From positions 1 to 57,021 of the forward strand of contig NZ_VBUM01000010.1 in NCBI RefSeq assembly GCF_005774735.1: a stretch of 57,021 nt of DNA. The letters run 5' to 3'. Position 1 is the first letter of the stretch. Each line of letters opens with the position of its first letter. The DNA comes from Microbacterium sp. 5K110. Lineage in GTDB: Bacteria > Actinomycetota > Actinomycetes > Actinomycetales > Microbacteriaceae. This document shows, one piece after another, positions 17,918 to 25,619 of the stretch. Below the pieces are notes generated by a model. It did not search any database. It worked only from the letters and a program-made list of their open reading frames with translations, and was not told the DNA's origin. Made by a program: the position numbers and the translations under genes.

Positions 17918-17990
17918 TGCACAACTCCGGCGAATCAGCCCAGACACCGCGCGCAGCGCACCACACCGGCGAAACTGCCGGAGTTGTGCA
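17918..17990. repeat. Intergenic palindromic element A2
   Basis: TGCACAACTCCGGC (17918-17931) and GCCGGAGTTGTGCA (17977-17990) are perfect 14-bp inverted repeats around 45 bp. It lies between convergent genes. The arm shares the AACTCC core with elements A1, A3 and A4. Confidence 0.65.
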
Positions 17991-17997
17991 GGCCCGG

Positions 17998-19191
17998 TCA
18001 GCGGATGCGGCCGACCAGGTCGTCGTGCATGAGAGTGTCGGCCTCGGCCAGCACGGCGCGAGCGGCGTCGCGGGCGTCCTCGACGTTCCACAGCAGCACG
18101 CCCACGACGCGATCGTCGTCGAGGTAGTAGACGACACCGCGGTCGGTGTCGATCCAGTCCTCCACCGTCTCGAGCGACGAGTCGAGCGTTCCGACCGCTT
18201 CGTACCGGATGCCGAACACCGCCGAGTAGTAGTACGGCGTGTGCGTGTACGGCTCCCCGGCGCCCGCGAGGTTGCGGCCTGCGGCCCGGCCCATCTCGTT
18301 GGCGTTGTCGACGTGCTCGACGCGGCGACGTCCGAGGATCCGATCGGGGTAGCTCGCGATGTCGCCGGTGGCCCAGACATCCTCCGCCGTGGAGCGCAGC
18401 TGCGCGTCGACCACGATGCCGTCCTCGACCGTGAGCCCGGCGGCCTCGGCGAGGTCGGTGGCGATCTCGATGCCCAGGCCGCTGACGACCGCGTCGGCGC
18501 GGATCTCGTCACCGTTCTCGAGTGCGAGACGGATGCCGGCGGCACCCGCTGCGCCGCCCGTGACCTTCGCGCCCGCGACGATCTCGACCCCGGCATCGCG
18601 GAACAGCCTTTCGAACCGCTCCGCGAGGGCGGGCGGGAACACCGCGTCGCCGAGGACGGCCCCGGTGTGGATCAGGACGGTGTTGACGTCGTTCTGCACG
18701 AGGGCCGCGGCGAGCTCGGAGCCGATGTATCCGCCACCGACCACGGCGATGCGGTCGACGTCGTGCGCGAGGGCGCGGAGGCGCCGGTAGTCGGCGGCCG
18801 TACGGAACGACAGCGCCCGCTCGCCGTTCGTGCCGTCCTCGATCGGGAGCGGCACCGGGTGCCCGCCGGTCGCGACGAGCAGCTTGCCGTACTCGAACGT
18901 CTCGCCGGCGGCATCCACCTCGTGAGCCTCGGGACGGATCGCGGTCGCCCGCGTCCGCAGCCGGAGGTCGGCGCCGGTGTCATCGACGGTGTTCAGCGGC
19001 ACCTTGTCCCACGTGAACTCGTCGTCGGTCCACAGTTTCTTGCTCAGCGCGGGCCGCGTGTACGGCTCCTCGATGTCGTCGCTCAGGATGCCGATCGACC
19101 CGGCCGCATCGATCTCGCGGATGCCGCGGGCAGCCGTGTCGGCGACCATTCCGCCGCCGACGATGAGGTAGTCGAAGTGTGTCGTGGCCAT
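17998..19191 (-). CDS. ferredoxin reductase-like FAD/NAD(P)-dependent oxidoreductase
   Basis: This 397-residue flavoprotein has two Rossmann folds: FAD motif VGGGMVADTAARGI near the N-terminus and NAD(P) motif VVGGGYIGSELAAAL near residue 150, then the VWATGDIASYPD FAD motif and a C-terminal dimerisation domain. It resembles reductases that pass electrons from NADH to ferredoxin or rubredoxin for oxygenases, and pyridine nucleotide-disulfide oxidoreductases, but no redox CxxxxC disulfide is seen in the FAD domain. No ferredoxin or oxygenase gene is adjacent, so the electron acceptor is unknown. The start is ATG 19191; upstream in-frame sequence to 19605 runs through element C3 and lacks coding character. 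Confidence 0.85.
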   Translation of the reverse strand: MATTHFDYLIVGGGMVADTAARGIREIDAAGSIGILSDDIEEPYTRPALSKKLWTDDEFTWDKVPLNTVDDTGADLRLRTRATAIRPEAHEVDAAGETFEYGKLLVATGGHPVPLPIEDGTNGERALSFRTAADYRRLRALAHDVDRIAVVGGGYIGSELAAALVQNDVNTVLIHTGAVLGDAVFPPALAERFERLFRDAGVEIVAGAKVTGGAAGAAGIRLALENGDEIRADAVVSGLGIEIATDLAEAAGLTVEDGIVVDAQLRSTAEDVWATGDIASYPDRILGRRRVEHVDNANEMGRAAGRNLAGAGEPYTHTPYYYSAVFGIRYEAVGTLDSSLETVEDWIDTDRGVVYYLDDDRVVGVLLWNVEDARDAARAVLAEADTLMHDDLVGRIR

Positions 19192-19273
19192 GCATCCAGC
19201 CTCGCCGCCGCCGTCGTCCGCCCGGGACGGCTGGACAGGGGACGTGGCATCCGGTACCGGAGACCCGGCGCGA

Positions 19274-19339
19274 CGGTTTCGGTGTCCCAGACATGCGGAT
19301 GCCACGATCGAACGTCCGCGTGTCTTGGACACTGAACCG
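19274..19339. repeat. Palindromic element C3
   Basis: The left arm (19274-19299, beginning CGGTTTCGGTGTCC) and right arm (19315-19339, ending GGACACTGAACCG) form an imperfect 25-bp inverted repeat with a 15-bp loop. It lies between divergent genes. The similarity to C1 and C2 is limited to GTCCCA and CATG blocks, so the family assignment is tentative. Confidence 0.5.
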
Positions 19340-19393
19340 CGGGGGGGGTGCCGCGGCACGGAAGCGCACGGGACACCGCGACGACGCGGCGCA

Positions 19394-19399
19394 TAGGCT
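19394..19399 (+). promoter_or_regulatory. leaderless -10 hexamer of M20 amidohydrolase gene
   Basis: TAGGCT ends 6 nt before ATG 19406. Confidence 0.55.
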
Positions 19400-19405
19400 C
19401 GGGGC

Positions 19406-20620
19406 ATGAGCGTCGACCTCGAGAGCCTGTACACCGACCTGCACGCGCACCCCGAGCTGTCGTTCCAGGAGACGCGGACCGCGGGCGTCATCGCGCGGCA
19501 CCTCGCCGACCTGGGACTCGAGGTCGAGGAGGGCGTCGGCACGACCGGGGTCGTCACGAAGATCGACAACGGCCCCGGTCCCGTGGTGTGGCTGCGGGCC
19601 GACATGGACGGCCTCCCCGTCGAAGAGAAGACGGGGCTGCCCTACGCCAGCACCGCGCGCGGCACCGACCCTGCCGGCACCACCGTCCCCGTCATGCACG
19701 CGTGCGGCCACGACATGCACGTCACGGCCTTGATCGGCGCGCTCGAGCGACTCGTCGCCACCACCGCGGAGTGGTCGGGCACGGTCGTCGCGGTGTTCCA
19801 GCCCGCCGAGGAGTACGGCGCAGGATCCCAGGCGATGATCGCCGACGGCGTGCTCGACCGATACCCGCGCCCCGACATCGTGCTGGGGCAGCACGTGACC
19901 CCGCTCCCGGCCGGCACGATCGGCGTGCGCCCCGGCACGCAGATGGCAGCCTCCGACGGACTCACCGTCGTGCTCCATGGCCGTGGCGGGCACGGCTCGC
20001 GCCCGCACTCCACGATCGACCCGGTCGTCATGGCCGCCGCCACCGTCATGCGCCTGCAGACCGTCGTCTCGCGCGAGGTCGACCCGCGCGACGTCGCCGT
20101 CGTGACCGTCGGCTCGATCCACGCGGGGCTGAAGAACAACATCATCCCCGCCGAGGCGAAGCTCGAGCTCAGCCTCCGCTACCCCGACGACGTCGCGCGT
20201 GAGCGCGTGATGAGCAAGGTCGAGCGGATCGTCCGCGCCGAAGCCGAGGCCTCCGGAGCCGAGCAGACGCCGACGATCACGACCGACCACTCCCTGCCGC
20301 CGACGATCAACGACCCGGATGCCACGGCCCGTCTGACCGCGACCTTCCGTCGGACGTTCGGCGAGGCGAGCGTCGTCGACCCCGGCATGTTCACCGGCAG
20401 CGAGGACGTGTCGTGGTTCGCCCGCGAGTCCGGCGCGCCGCTCGTGTTCTGGTTCTGGGGCGGAGTGGATCCGCAGGTCTTCGCCGACGCCCTGGCCGGC
20501 GGCACGATCGAGCGCGACATCCCCACCAACCACTCGCCGTTCTTCGCCCCCCTGATGCAGCCCACGATCGATCGCGGAGTCGAGAACCTCGTCGTCGCGG
20601 CGCGGGAGTTCCTGGACTGA
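19406..20620 (+). CDS. M20-family amidohydrolase
   Basis: This 404-residue metalloenzyme is of the amidohydrolase branch of peptidase family M20 (hippurate hydrolase, IAA-amino acid hydrolase, N-acyl-amino acid deacylase). Metal ligands are visible in RADMDGLP, HACGHDMH, and PAEEYGAG; the dimerisation domain contains the HGRGGHGSRPH segment with its conserved His. A C-terminal NHSPFFAP motif provides the last metal ligand. These enzymes release an amino acid or an aromatic amine from an N-acyl compound in the cytosol. The substrate is not predictable and the neighbours give no hint. The start has a leaderless -10 hexamer. Confidence 0.9.
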   Translation: MSVDLESLYTDLHAHPELSFQETRTAGVIARHLADLGLEVEEGVGTTGVVTKIDNGPGPVVWLRADMDGLPVEEKTGLPYASTARGTDPAGTTVPVMHACGHDMHVTALIGALERLVATTAEWSGTVVAVFQPAEEYGAGSQAMIADGVLDRYPRPDIVLGQHVTPLPAGTIGVRPGTQMAASDGLTVVLHGRGGHGSRPHSTIDPVVMAAATVMRLQTVVSREVDPRDVAVVTVGSIHAGLKNNIIPAEAKLELSLRYPDDVARERVMSKVERIVRAEAEASGAEQTPTITTDHSLPPTINDPDATARLTATFRRTFGEASVVDPGMFTGSEDVSWFARESGAPLVFWFWGGVDPQVFADALAGGTIERDIPTNHSPFFAPLMQPTIDRGVENLVVAAREFLD

Positions 20621-20666
20621 TCGGGGCCTCCGTGTGAGGGTGGAGGGGACCCCCGGGGAGGCCACC

Positions 20667-21170
20667 ATGACCGTCACGCAGCAAGAGTCGCCGAGCGACG
20701 TGCTGCTTCCGGGCGCCGCGATCATCGTCAGCATCCGCACCCTCCTCATCTGGGCCATCGTGGCGGCGGCGATGCTCGCGACGTTCCTCCACGGCTCGAT
20801 GAGCAGCTGCTCGGGTGGAGCGACCGGCAGCGGTGGGTTCCTCGACGCCGACGGGCAGCCGACCGACATCGCACCGATGTGCGGCTCGGTCACGATGAGC
20901 GCGAGCCCGCTCGTCTACGTCGCGATCGCCCTGATCGTGGTGCTGTCGTTGACGCGGATGCTGAGACGCGCCGACACGATCGACGACGCGCTGCGGGTCG
21001 TGAACAACGCCCGCATGGCGATCGTGGTGCTGACGCTCGTGACGTTCGCCGTCGGGTTCTGGGCGATCTCCACCGTCCGCGTCGACGACTGGAGCAGCTA
21101 CTCGCTGCTGCACCCGTTCCCCTTCGCGACCTACGACATCTCGACGCGCCCGATGGGCGCGACCGGCTGA
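20667..21170 (+). CDS. small membrane protein of unknown function
   Basis: This 167-residue protein has three or four hydrophobic segments (about 22-42, 79-98, 113-133) with a Gly/Ser/Cys-containing loop between the first two. It resembles DUF2975-like or other uncharacterised actinobacterial membrane proteins, but I do not recognise a conserved motif. ATG 20667 is preferred to GTG 20634 because a GGGGAGG site precedes it. It follows the amidohydrolase by 46 bp in the same direction and may be cotranscribed. Confidence 0.7.
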   Translation: MTVTQQESPSDVLLPGAAIIVSIRTLLIWAIVAAAMLATFLHGSMSSCSGGATGSGGFLDADGQPTDIAPMCGSVTMSASPLVYVAIALIVVLSLTRMLRRADTIDDALRVVNNARMAIVVLTLVTFAVGFWAISTVRVDDWSSYSLLHPFPFATYDISTRPMGATG

Positions 21171-21212
21171 TCCGCCCGGTTCAACCCCCCACCGGAGCCG
21201 CTCGCCGCGCGC

Positions 21213-21218
21213 TACCGT
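21213..21218 (+). promoter_or_regulatory. leaderless -10 hexamer of zinc peptidase gene
   Basis: TACCGT ends 7 nt before GTG 21226. Confidence 0.5.
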
Positions 21219-21225
21219 CTCGGAC

Positions 21226-22104
21226 GTGACGTTCAACGACAACGCCCGCGTGGGCGGCAATTCGGCTCGACGCCGTGGCGGCACGGTGGCCGCGGTCGGC
21301 GGGGGCGCGGTGGGTCTCGGTGCGGTCGTCGTGCTGCTGATCTCGCTCTTCACCGGCACCGACCTGACCGGACTCTTGGGCGACGGCGGTGGAAACCCGG
21401 CCGCTCCCGCCGGCGGCGGCGAGCGCATCGCGAGCTGCGAGACGGGTCAGGATGCCAACCGCAACGACGATTGCCGCCTCGCGGCCGCATCGCTCAACAT
21501 CGACCAGTTCTGGCAGAAGACCCTCGAGGGGTACCGCGAGCCGCAGCTCATCATCGTCGACGGGTCGACCTCGACCCGGTGCGGGACGGCGTCGAACGCG
21601 ACCGGGCCGTTCTACTGCCCGCCGGAGGAGACGGTCTACGTCGACCCGACGTTCTTCGCCCTCCTGCGCGAACAGTTCGACACCACCGCGGGTCCGCTCG
21701 CGCAGCTGTACGTCCTCGCACACGAGTACGGCCATCACGTGCAGAAGCTCATCGGCGTCATGGAGCAGCACCCGAACAACGGCACGGGACCGGCGAGCAA
21801 CGGTGTCCGCACCGAGCTGCAGGCCGACTGCTTCGCGGGCGCGTGGGTGGCGGACGCCGGCGACCAGGTCGACGAGAACGGCACGCCCTACCTCGAACCT
21901 CCCACGACGCAGGAGATCACGGACGCCCTGGCTGCCGCGGCATCCGTCGGCGACGACCACATCCAGGCCGAATCGGGCGGGGTCGTCAACCCCGAGAGCT
22001 GGACCCACGGCTCGAGCGAGCAGCGTCAGCGCTGGTTCGAGGCCGGGCGCGCGGGCGGCGTGAACGCGTGCGACACGTTCGCGGTGCCGGCGGGGAGCCT
22101 GTAA
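21226..22104 (+). CDS. neutral zinc metallopeptidase, YpfJ family
   Basis: This 292-residue protein is a membrane-anchored metallopeptidase of the YpfJ/KPN_02809 family (PF04228). A transmembrane anchor spans about residues 23-45, followed by a Gly/Pro-rich linker. The zinc-binding HEYGHH motif lies near residue 166, and the third ligand Glu is probably in the RTELQADCFAG segment downstream. The Cys residues in the outer domain (RCGTA, FYCPP, ADCFAG, NACDTF) may form disulfides outside the membrane. The physiological substrate of this family is unknown. GTG 21226 has a leaderless promoter. Confidence 0.9.
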   Translation: MTFNDNARVGGNSARRRGGTVAAVGGGAVGLGAVVVLLISLFTGTDLTGLLGDGGGNPAAPAGGGERIASCETGQDANRNDDCRLAAASLNIDQFWQKTLEGYREPQLIIVDGSTSTRCGTASNATGPFYCPPEETVYVDPTFFALLREQFDTTAGPLAQLYVLAHEYGHHVQKLIGVMEQHPNNGTGPASNGVRTELQADCFAGAWVADAGDQVDENGTPYLEPPTTQEITDALAAAASVGDDHIQAESGGVVNPESWTHGSSEQRQRWFEAGRAGGVNACDTFAVPAGSL

Positions 22105-22131
22105 GGTCCGCCGGCGCTCTCGCCCCCTGAG

Positions 22132-22198
22132 CCTCGTCCCACTTCTGGCGGTGCATGTCCCACATAAGAAGACCGAAACGGCACTATGTGGGACGAGG
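22132..22198. repeat. Palindromic element C2
   Basis: The outer arms CCTCGTCCCAC (22132-22142) and GTGGGACGAGG (22188-22198) are a perfect inverted repeat, and an inner ATGTCCCACATA arm can pair alternatively with the same right arm. The block 22136-22161 matches element C1 at 25 of 26 bases. The element lies between convergent stops. Confidence 0.65.
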
Positions 22199-22249
22199 TT
22201 CGCCCGTCACGGCAGCGGGCCAGCGCTGAGCAGAGGTGTGAGTGCGACG

Positions 22250-23503
22250 TCAGCCGGCAGCCCCGCGCAACGCCTCCCACGCGTCGTGCGCGGCATCGGC
22301 GAACGCCTCCACGTCGGGAACGGCGACAGGGTCGACGCAGAAGCCCACGCCGAGCCACCGGTCGTTCGAGATCGCCGCTACCCGCAGCGCGTGGTGAGGC
22401 GCGGGCTCCGACGACGTGTAGACGTGTGTCACGCGTCGCCCCGCGACACCGACCGCGACCCGCGGCCCCGGCACGTTCGACACCGACAGCGCGAAGGCCC
22501 GGGGGCCGTCGGCGAAGCCGCGCAGAGCGGACCCGACCGAGCCCGCGGCCGCGAGCGCGTGGAACAGGTCGTCGAGCGAGCGCGCGTCGTGGCCGTGCTT
22601 GCGCTCCCGGGTCTGGGCGCTGAGCAGATCGAGGCGGCGCACATCGTCGACCTCGTGCAGGCAGAGGTCGACGTCGATGAACGAGTCGCGGTTGCCGACG
22701 GTCGCGGCGTCCTCCCCCGCCTCGTGCAGACTCACCGGCACCTGAGCGTTGAGGTGCGGCACGTGCCCGCGCCGCTCGAGCACACGGCGCACCGCTCCGC
22801 CGACGACGGCCAGCAGCACGTCGTTCACGGTCGCGTGATCCGGCCGCGACGCCCCCACCTCGCGGGCCTCGCGCAGCGGCACGTCCGCGAATGCCAGCGC
22901 CCGCAGGGCCGTGAGCGGGCGGTCGAACGGCGACGGAGAACCCGGGTGACCCAGCTCGCGGGCGAGGGTGAGCGGCATCCGTTCCCACTCCCGCCAGCGG
23001 GTCGGACGGGCCTCGGGATCGCGGATGCCGACGTCGTGCGCCGGGGCGTCGTGCGGCTCGAACACCACCGTGTCCAGGAAGCGGACCGCCGTGATGCCGT
23101 CGGCCATCGCGTGGTGCACGCGGATCGCCAGGGCCTCGCGGCCGTCGGCCAGAGGGCCGATGAGGTCGATCGTCCACAGCGGTCGGGCGCGGTCGAGCGG
23201 TTCCGACATCAGCCGGCCGACGACGGAACGCAGTTCGACGGGATCCGCGGCCGGGAACTTCCGCACGTGGGCGCGCGGGTCGAGGTCGTCCACGTCCTGC
23301 CACGATGGCCCGTCGGGGCCGTCGACGACCCGTTGCTGCGCCCGCGGGAAAGCGGCGAGACGGGCGAGCACGCCCGCGCGCACGGCATCCAGGTCGAGCG
23401 CCGTGCCGGGCTCGAGGATCAGCAGCTTCAGCGCGTGCCCGCGGACCGCGTCGGATTCGAGCGCGAGGATGCGCGCATCGTCCGGAGAAAGAGGCTCCCC
23501 CAT
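22250..23503 (-). CDS. WS/DGAT-type acyltransferase
   Basis: This 417-residue protein belongs to the wax ester synthase/diacylglycerol acyltransferase family that makes triacylglycerol or wax esters from acyl-CoA at the membrane. The catalytic HHAMADG motif (HHxxxDG) is at 130-136, with preceding PLW and a later NDVLLAVVGGAVRRVL segment and SVSNVPGP, all family hallmarks. Its length is a little shorter than the typical 450-470 residues. ATG 23503 starts five bases after the VanZ-domain gene stop. A TACGCT hexamer lies 7 nt upstream, but it overlaps the last codons of that gene, so cotranscription is equally possible. Confidence 0.9.
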   Translation of the reverse strand: MGEPLSPDDARILALESDAVRGHALKLLILEPGTALDLDAVRAGVLARLAAFPRAQQRVVDGPDGPSWQDVDDLDPRAHVRKFPAADPVELRSVVGRLMSEPLDRARPLWTIDLIGPLADGREALAIRVHHAMADGITAVRFLDTVVFEPHDAPAHDVGIRDPEARPTRWREWERMPLTLARELGHPGSPSPFDRPLTALRALAFADVPLREAREVGASRPDHATVNDVLLAVVGGAVRRVLERRGHVPHLNAQVPVSLHEAGEDAATVGNRDSFIDVDLCLHEVDDVRRLDLLSAQTRERKHGHDARSLDDLFHALAAAGSVGSALRGFADGPRAFALSVSNVPGPRVAVGVAGRRVTHVYTSSEPAPHHALRVAAISNDRWLGVGFCVDPVAVPDVEAFADAAHDAWEALRGAAG

Positions 23504-23508
23504 GCCGA

Positions 23509-24597
23509 TCAGCGTAGGCGTCCCGACGGGGCATCCACCGTCGGGCTCACGACGCCCTCGCGGTCGTCGACCAGGCGCCGGCGGCCGATCCAGCCGGTGA
23601 GACCCCGACCGTCGCGCCACACGAAGAGCAGCACCACGGTCGCGAGCGCGAGCAGGAACGCCGACAGCGACCACGGCGCGGGAAGGCTCTGAAGCACGGT
23701 GTAAGCCGCGGCCCCGGTGAGGAATCGCAGCGGCCGCGCCAGCCAGCGCGGCAGCACGCCGTCGGTGTACCGCACGCGGGTCGCGAGGTCGCCGATCGAG
23801 CGACCCGTGCCGAGGATCACGACCAGCCACACGAGCGCGGCCACGGTGTTCCCGGCGACCGAGGCGATGTCGCCGGTACGGCCGGGGTCGCCCACGACCA
23901 GCAGCAGCACCGCCTGCACCGCCACCGCCACACCCGAGCCGACGAGCCCGACCCCGACGACATCGCACAGGATGCCGAGCAGGCGACGCCCGCGCGTGAC
24001 GGGGCGGGGGATCTCGGCATCCGGGGTCTTCTGCGCGCCACGGTGCTTCTTGGGCACCGCGAAGGCGAGGAGCGATCCGAGGAGGGCGCCGAAAGTGTTG
24101 ACGATGAGGTCATCGACGTCGAAGACACGGTACGCGCACGGGAAGATGCCCCATACGCCGGTGAGTTGCGTCGTCTCGATGATCCCCGAGATGCCCAGGC
24201 CCACCAGGCCCGCGATCAGGATGCCGCGGCCCCCGAGCACCCGCAGGAAGAACCCCAGGGGCACGAACAGCAGCACGTTCAGCGCGACCTGCAGCACGAC
24301 AGGATCGGTGAGGTAGCGGCCCGAGACCGCGACGGCCGCGCGGATCTCGTCGACGAACTCGAACGGCCGCAAGTTCCGGCCGGCGCACCGGTAGTCGTCG
24401 GAGTCGGGCACCGGGACGAGCGTGTAGGTCCAGATGGCCCAGAAGTACACCGCCGCACCCGCCCACAGCAGGGTGCGGCCGGTGGTCAGTCCGCCGCGAC
24501 GGCGGTAGCTGACCGCGACGAAGGGGATGAAAGCGAGAAACGCGACGATTCCGCCGAGGGCGACCGCGAGCATGCCCGGCCCGAGGATGTTGTTCAC
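23509..24597 (-). CDS. VanZ-RDD family membrane protein
   Basis: This 362-residue protein has two membrane modules. Residues about 1-195 form a VanZ-like domain (PF04892) with five hydrophobic segments and the acidic VDDLIVNTFGALLG signature; about 205-340 form an RDD-like domain with RRLLGILCDVV and SIGDLATRVRYTDG. The VanZ family is named for teicoplanin resistance, but most members have no known function; the fusion to RDD is common in actinobacteria. GTG 24597 follows a TAGGAT hexamer by 6 nt. The divergent serine hydrolase gene starts 75 bp away. Confidence 0.85.
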   Translation of the reverse strand: MNNILGPGMLAVALGGIVAFLAFIPFVAVSYRRRGGLTTGRTLLWAGAAVYFWAIWTYTLVPVPDSDDYRCAGRNLRPFEFVDEIRAAVAVSGRYLTDPVVLQVALNVLLFVPLGFFLRVLGGRGILIAGLVGLGISGIIETTQLTGVWGIFPCAYRVFDVDDLIVNTFGALLGSLLAFAVPKKHRGAQKTPDAEIPRPVTRGRRLLGILCDVVGVGLVGSGVAVAVQAVLLLVVGDPGRTGDIASVAGNTVAALVWLVVILGTGRSIGDLATRVRYTDGVLPRWLARPLRFLTGAAAYTVLQSLPAPWSLSAFLLALATVVLLFVWRDGRGLTGWIGRRRLVDDREGVVSPTVDAPSGRLR

Positions 24598-24603
24598 TCC
24601 GCG

Positions 24604-24609
24604 ATCCTA
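24604..24609 (-). promoter_or_regulatory. leaderless -10 hexamer of VanZ-RDD gene
   Basis: TAGGAT on the minus strand ends 6 nt before GTG 24597. Confidence 0.5.
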
Positions 24610-24659
24610 GGCATGCGCGACAGCCGATGCCGGGCGAGCGCCCGGACGGGCGGGCTCGT

Positions 24660-24665
24660 TAGCCT
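24660..24665 (+). promoter_or_regulatory. leaderless -10 hexamer of serine hydrolase gene
   Basis: TAGCCT ends 6 nt before ATG 24672. Confidence 0.5.
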
Positions 24666-24671
24666 GGGACG

Positions 24672-25529
24672 ATGACCCGCGCCGACGACCTCCGCGATCG
24701 CCTCGTCGCTCGGATCGACGCCACCGGATTCACCGCGCACGGTCTCCACGTGCGGTCGGGCGACGAGGTCGCCGAGTACCGGTGGACTCCCGACGTGCGC
24801 GAGGAGATCCACTCGGTCAGCAAGTCCGTCTGCACGCTCGCGGCGCGGTTCGCCGTCGCCGAGGGCCTGGTCGGGCTCGACGAGCCGGCCGAGGCGATCG
24901 CCCCCGACCTGGCCGCGGGCGCGCAGACCACCCTCCGCCGCCTGCTGTCGATGACGAGCGGCATCGACTTCCCGTGGTCGGCGACGATGATGACCGACTG
25001 GCCGGATGTCGCCGGGGAGTTCCTCTCCCGCCCGTCGCGGGGCCGTGTCTTCCAATATTCCAACGCGAGCACATACACGGCGATGGCTCTTCTCGCGCAT
25101 CGCGTGGGCGACGTCGCCGCCTTCCTCGAGCCGCGCCTGTTCGCCCCTCTCGGGCTCGAGGGCCTCGAGTGGCGACGCTGCACGCACGGGCGCATCCTCG
25201 CCGGCGAGGGACTGTCGCTGCGGACGGAGGAGATGTCGAGGCTCGGCGCGCTCCTGCGCGACCGCGGCGTCTGGAACGGGCGTCGCGTGATCCCCGCGGA
25301 GGGGGCGGATGCCGTGCACACGGCATGGGTCGACACGGGCGGCGACACCGACGGGTACCGCCGATACGCGCAGGGCGCGTGGGACGGACCGGGGCCGGCA
25401 TGGCGCCTGCACGGGGCGTACGGACAGCTGGTGGTCGTCACCGGCGACACGGTCGTGACGATCTCGGCGGACGACCACCTCGGGGCGGACGCCGTGGCCG
25501 CCTACGCGGCCGAGATCGCGGCATCCTGA
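24672..25529 (+). CDS. serine hydrolase, class C beta-lactamase-like fold
   Basis: This 285-residue protein resembles the penicillin-binding/esterase group of class C beta-lactamase-like hydrolases. The SxxK catalytic motif is Ser48-Val-Ser-Lys51 in HSVSKSV, the YxN motif is in VFQYSNAS, and a HGAYGQ stretch near residue 255 replaces the KTG/HTG box. No signal peptide is seen, so it is cytosolic and not a secreted beta-lactamase. It probably hydrolyses an ester or amide of unknown identity. The protein is shorter than typical class C enzymes (about 360). The gene is monocistronic with a leaderless start. Confidence 0.87.
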   Translation: MTRADDLRDRLVARIDATGFTAHGLHVRSGDEVAEYRWTPDVREEIHSVSKSVCTLAARFAVAEGLVGLDEPAEAIAPDLAAGAQTTLRRLLSMTSGIDFPWSATMMTDWPDVAGEFLSRPSRGRVFQYSNASTYTAMALLAHRVGDVAAFLEPRLFAPLGLEGLEWRRCTHGRILAGEGLSLRTEEMSRLGALLRDRGVWNGRRVIPAEGADAVHTAWVDTGGDTDGYRRYAQGAWDGPGPAWRLHGAYGQLVVVTGDTVVTISADDHLGADAVAAYAAEIAAS

Positions 25530-25605
25530 CCCTGCTGTGGTCACGGTCTGGCGACGACGGAGTGAACCCCGTGCGCGTCGGATTGCGCCGGGCCTCCGCG
25601 GGGCG

Positions 25606-25611
25606 TAATGT
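25606..25611 (+). promoter_or_regulatory. leaderless -10 hexamer of KimA-like gene
   Basis: TAATGT ends 8 nt before GTG 25620. No structured leader or c-di-AMP riboswitch fits between this promoter and the start. Confidence 0.45.
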
Positions 25612-25619
25612 CGCGCGCC

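Noticed and set aside
15093..18596. Open frame of about 1,170 codons on the minus strand over the alpha-glucosidase and LacI genes
   Set aside because: It is antisense to two genes with clear catalytic and DNA-binding motifs. Its composition (Arg, Gly, Val, His rich) is the usual shadow of high-GC coding DNA.
23511..23516. TACGCT as a leaderless -10 hexamer for the WS/DGAT gene
   Set aside because: It coincides with the last codons and stop of the VanZ-RDD gene, and the two genes are only 5 bp apart, so cotranscription is as likely. It is not listed as a promoter.
25530..25619. c-di-AMP (ydaO) riboswitch before the KimA-like gene
   Set aside because: The 90-bp gap shows no ydaO-type conserved core and a -10 hexamer lies 8 nt from the start.
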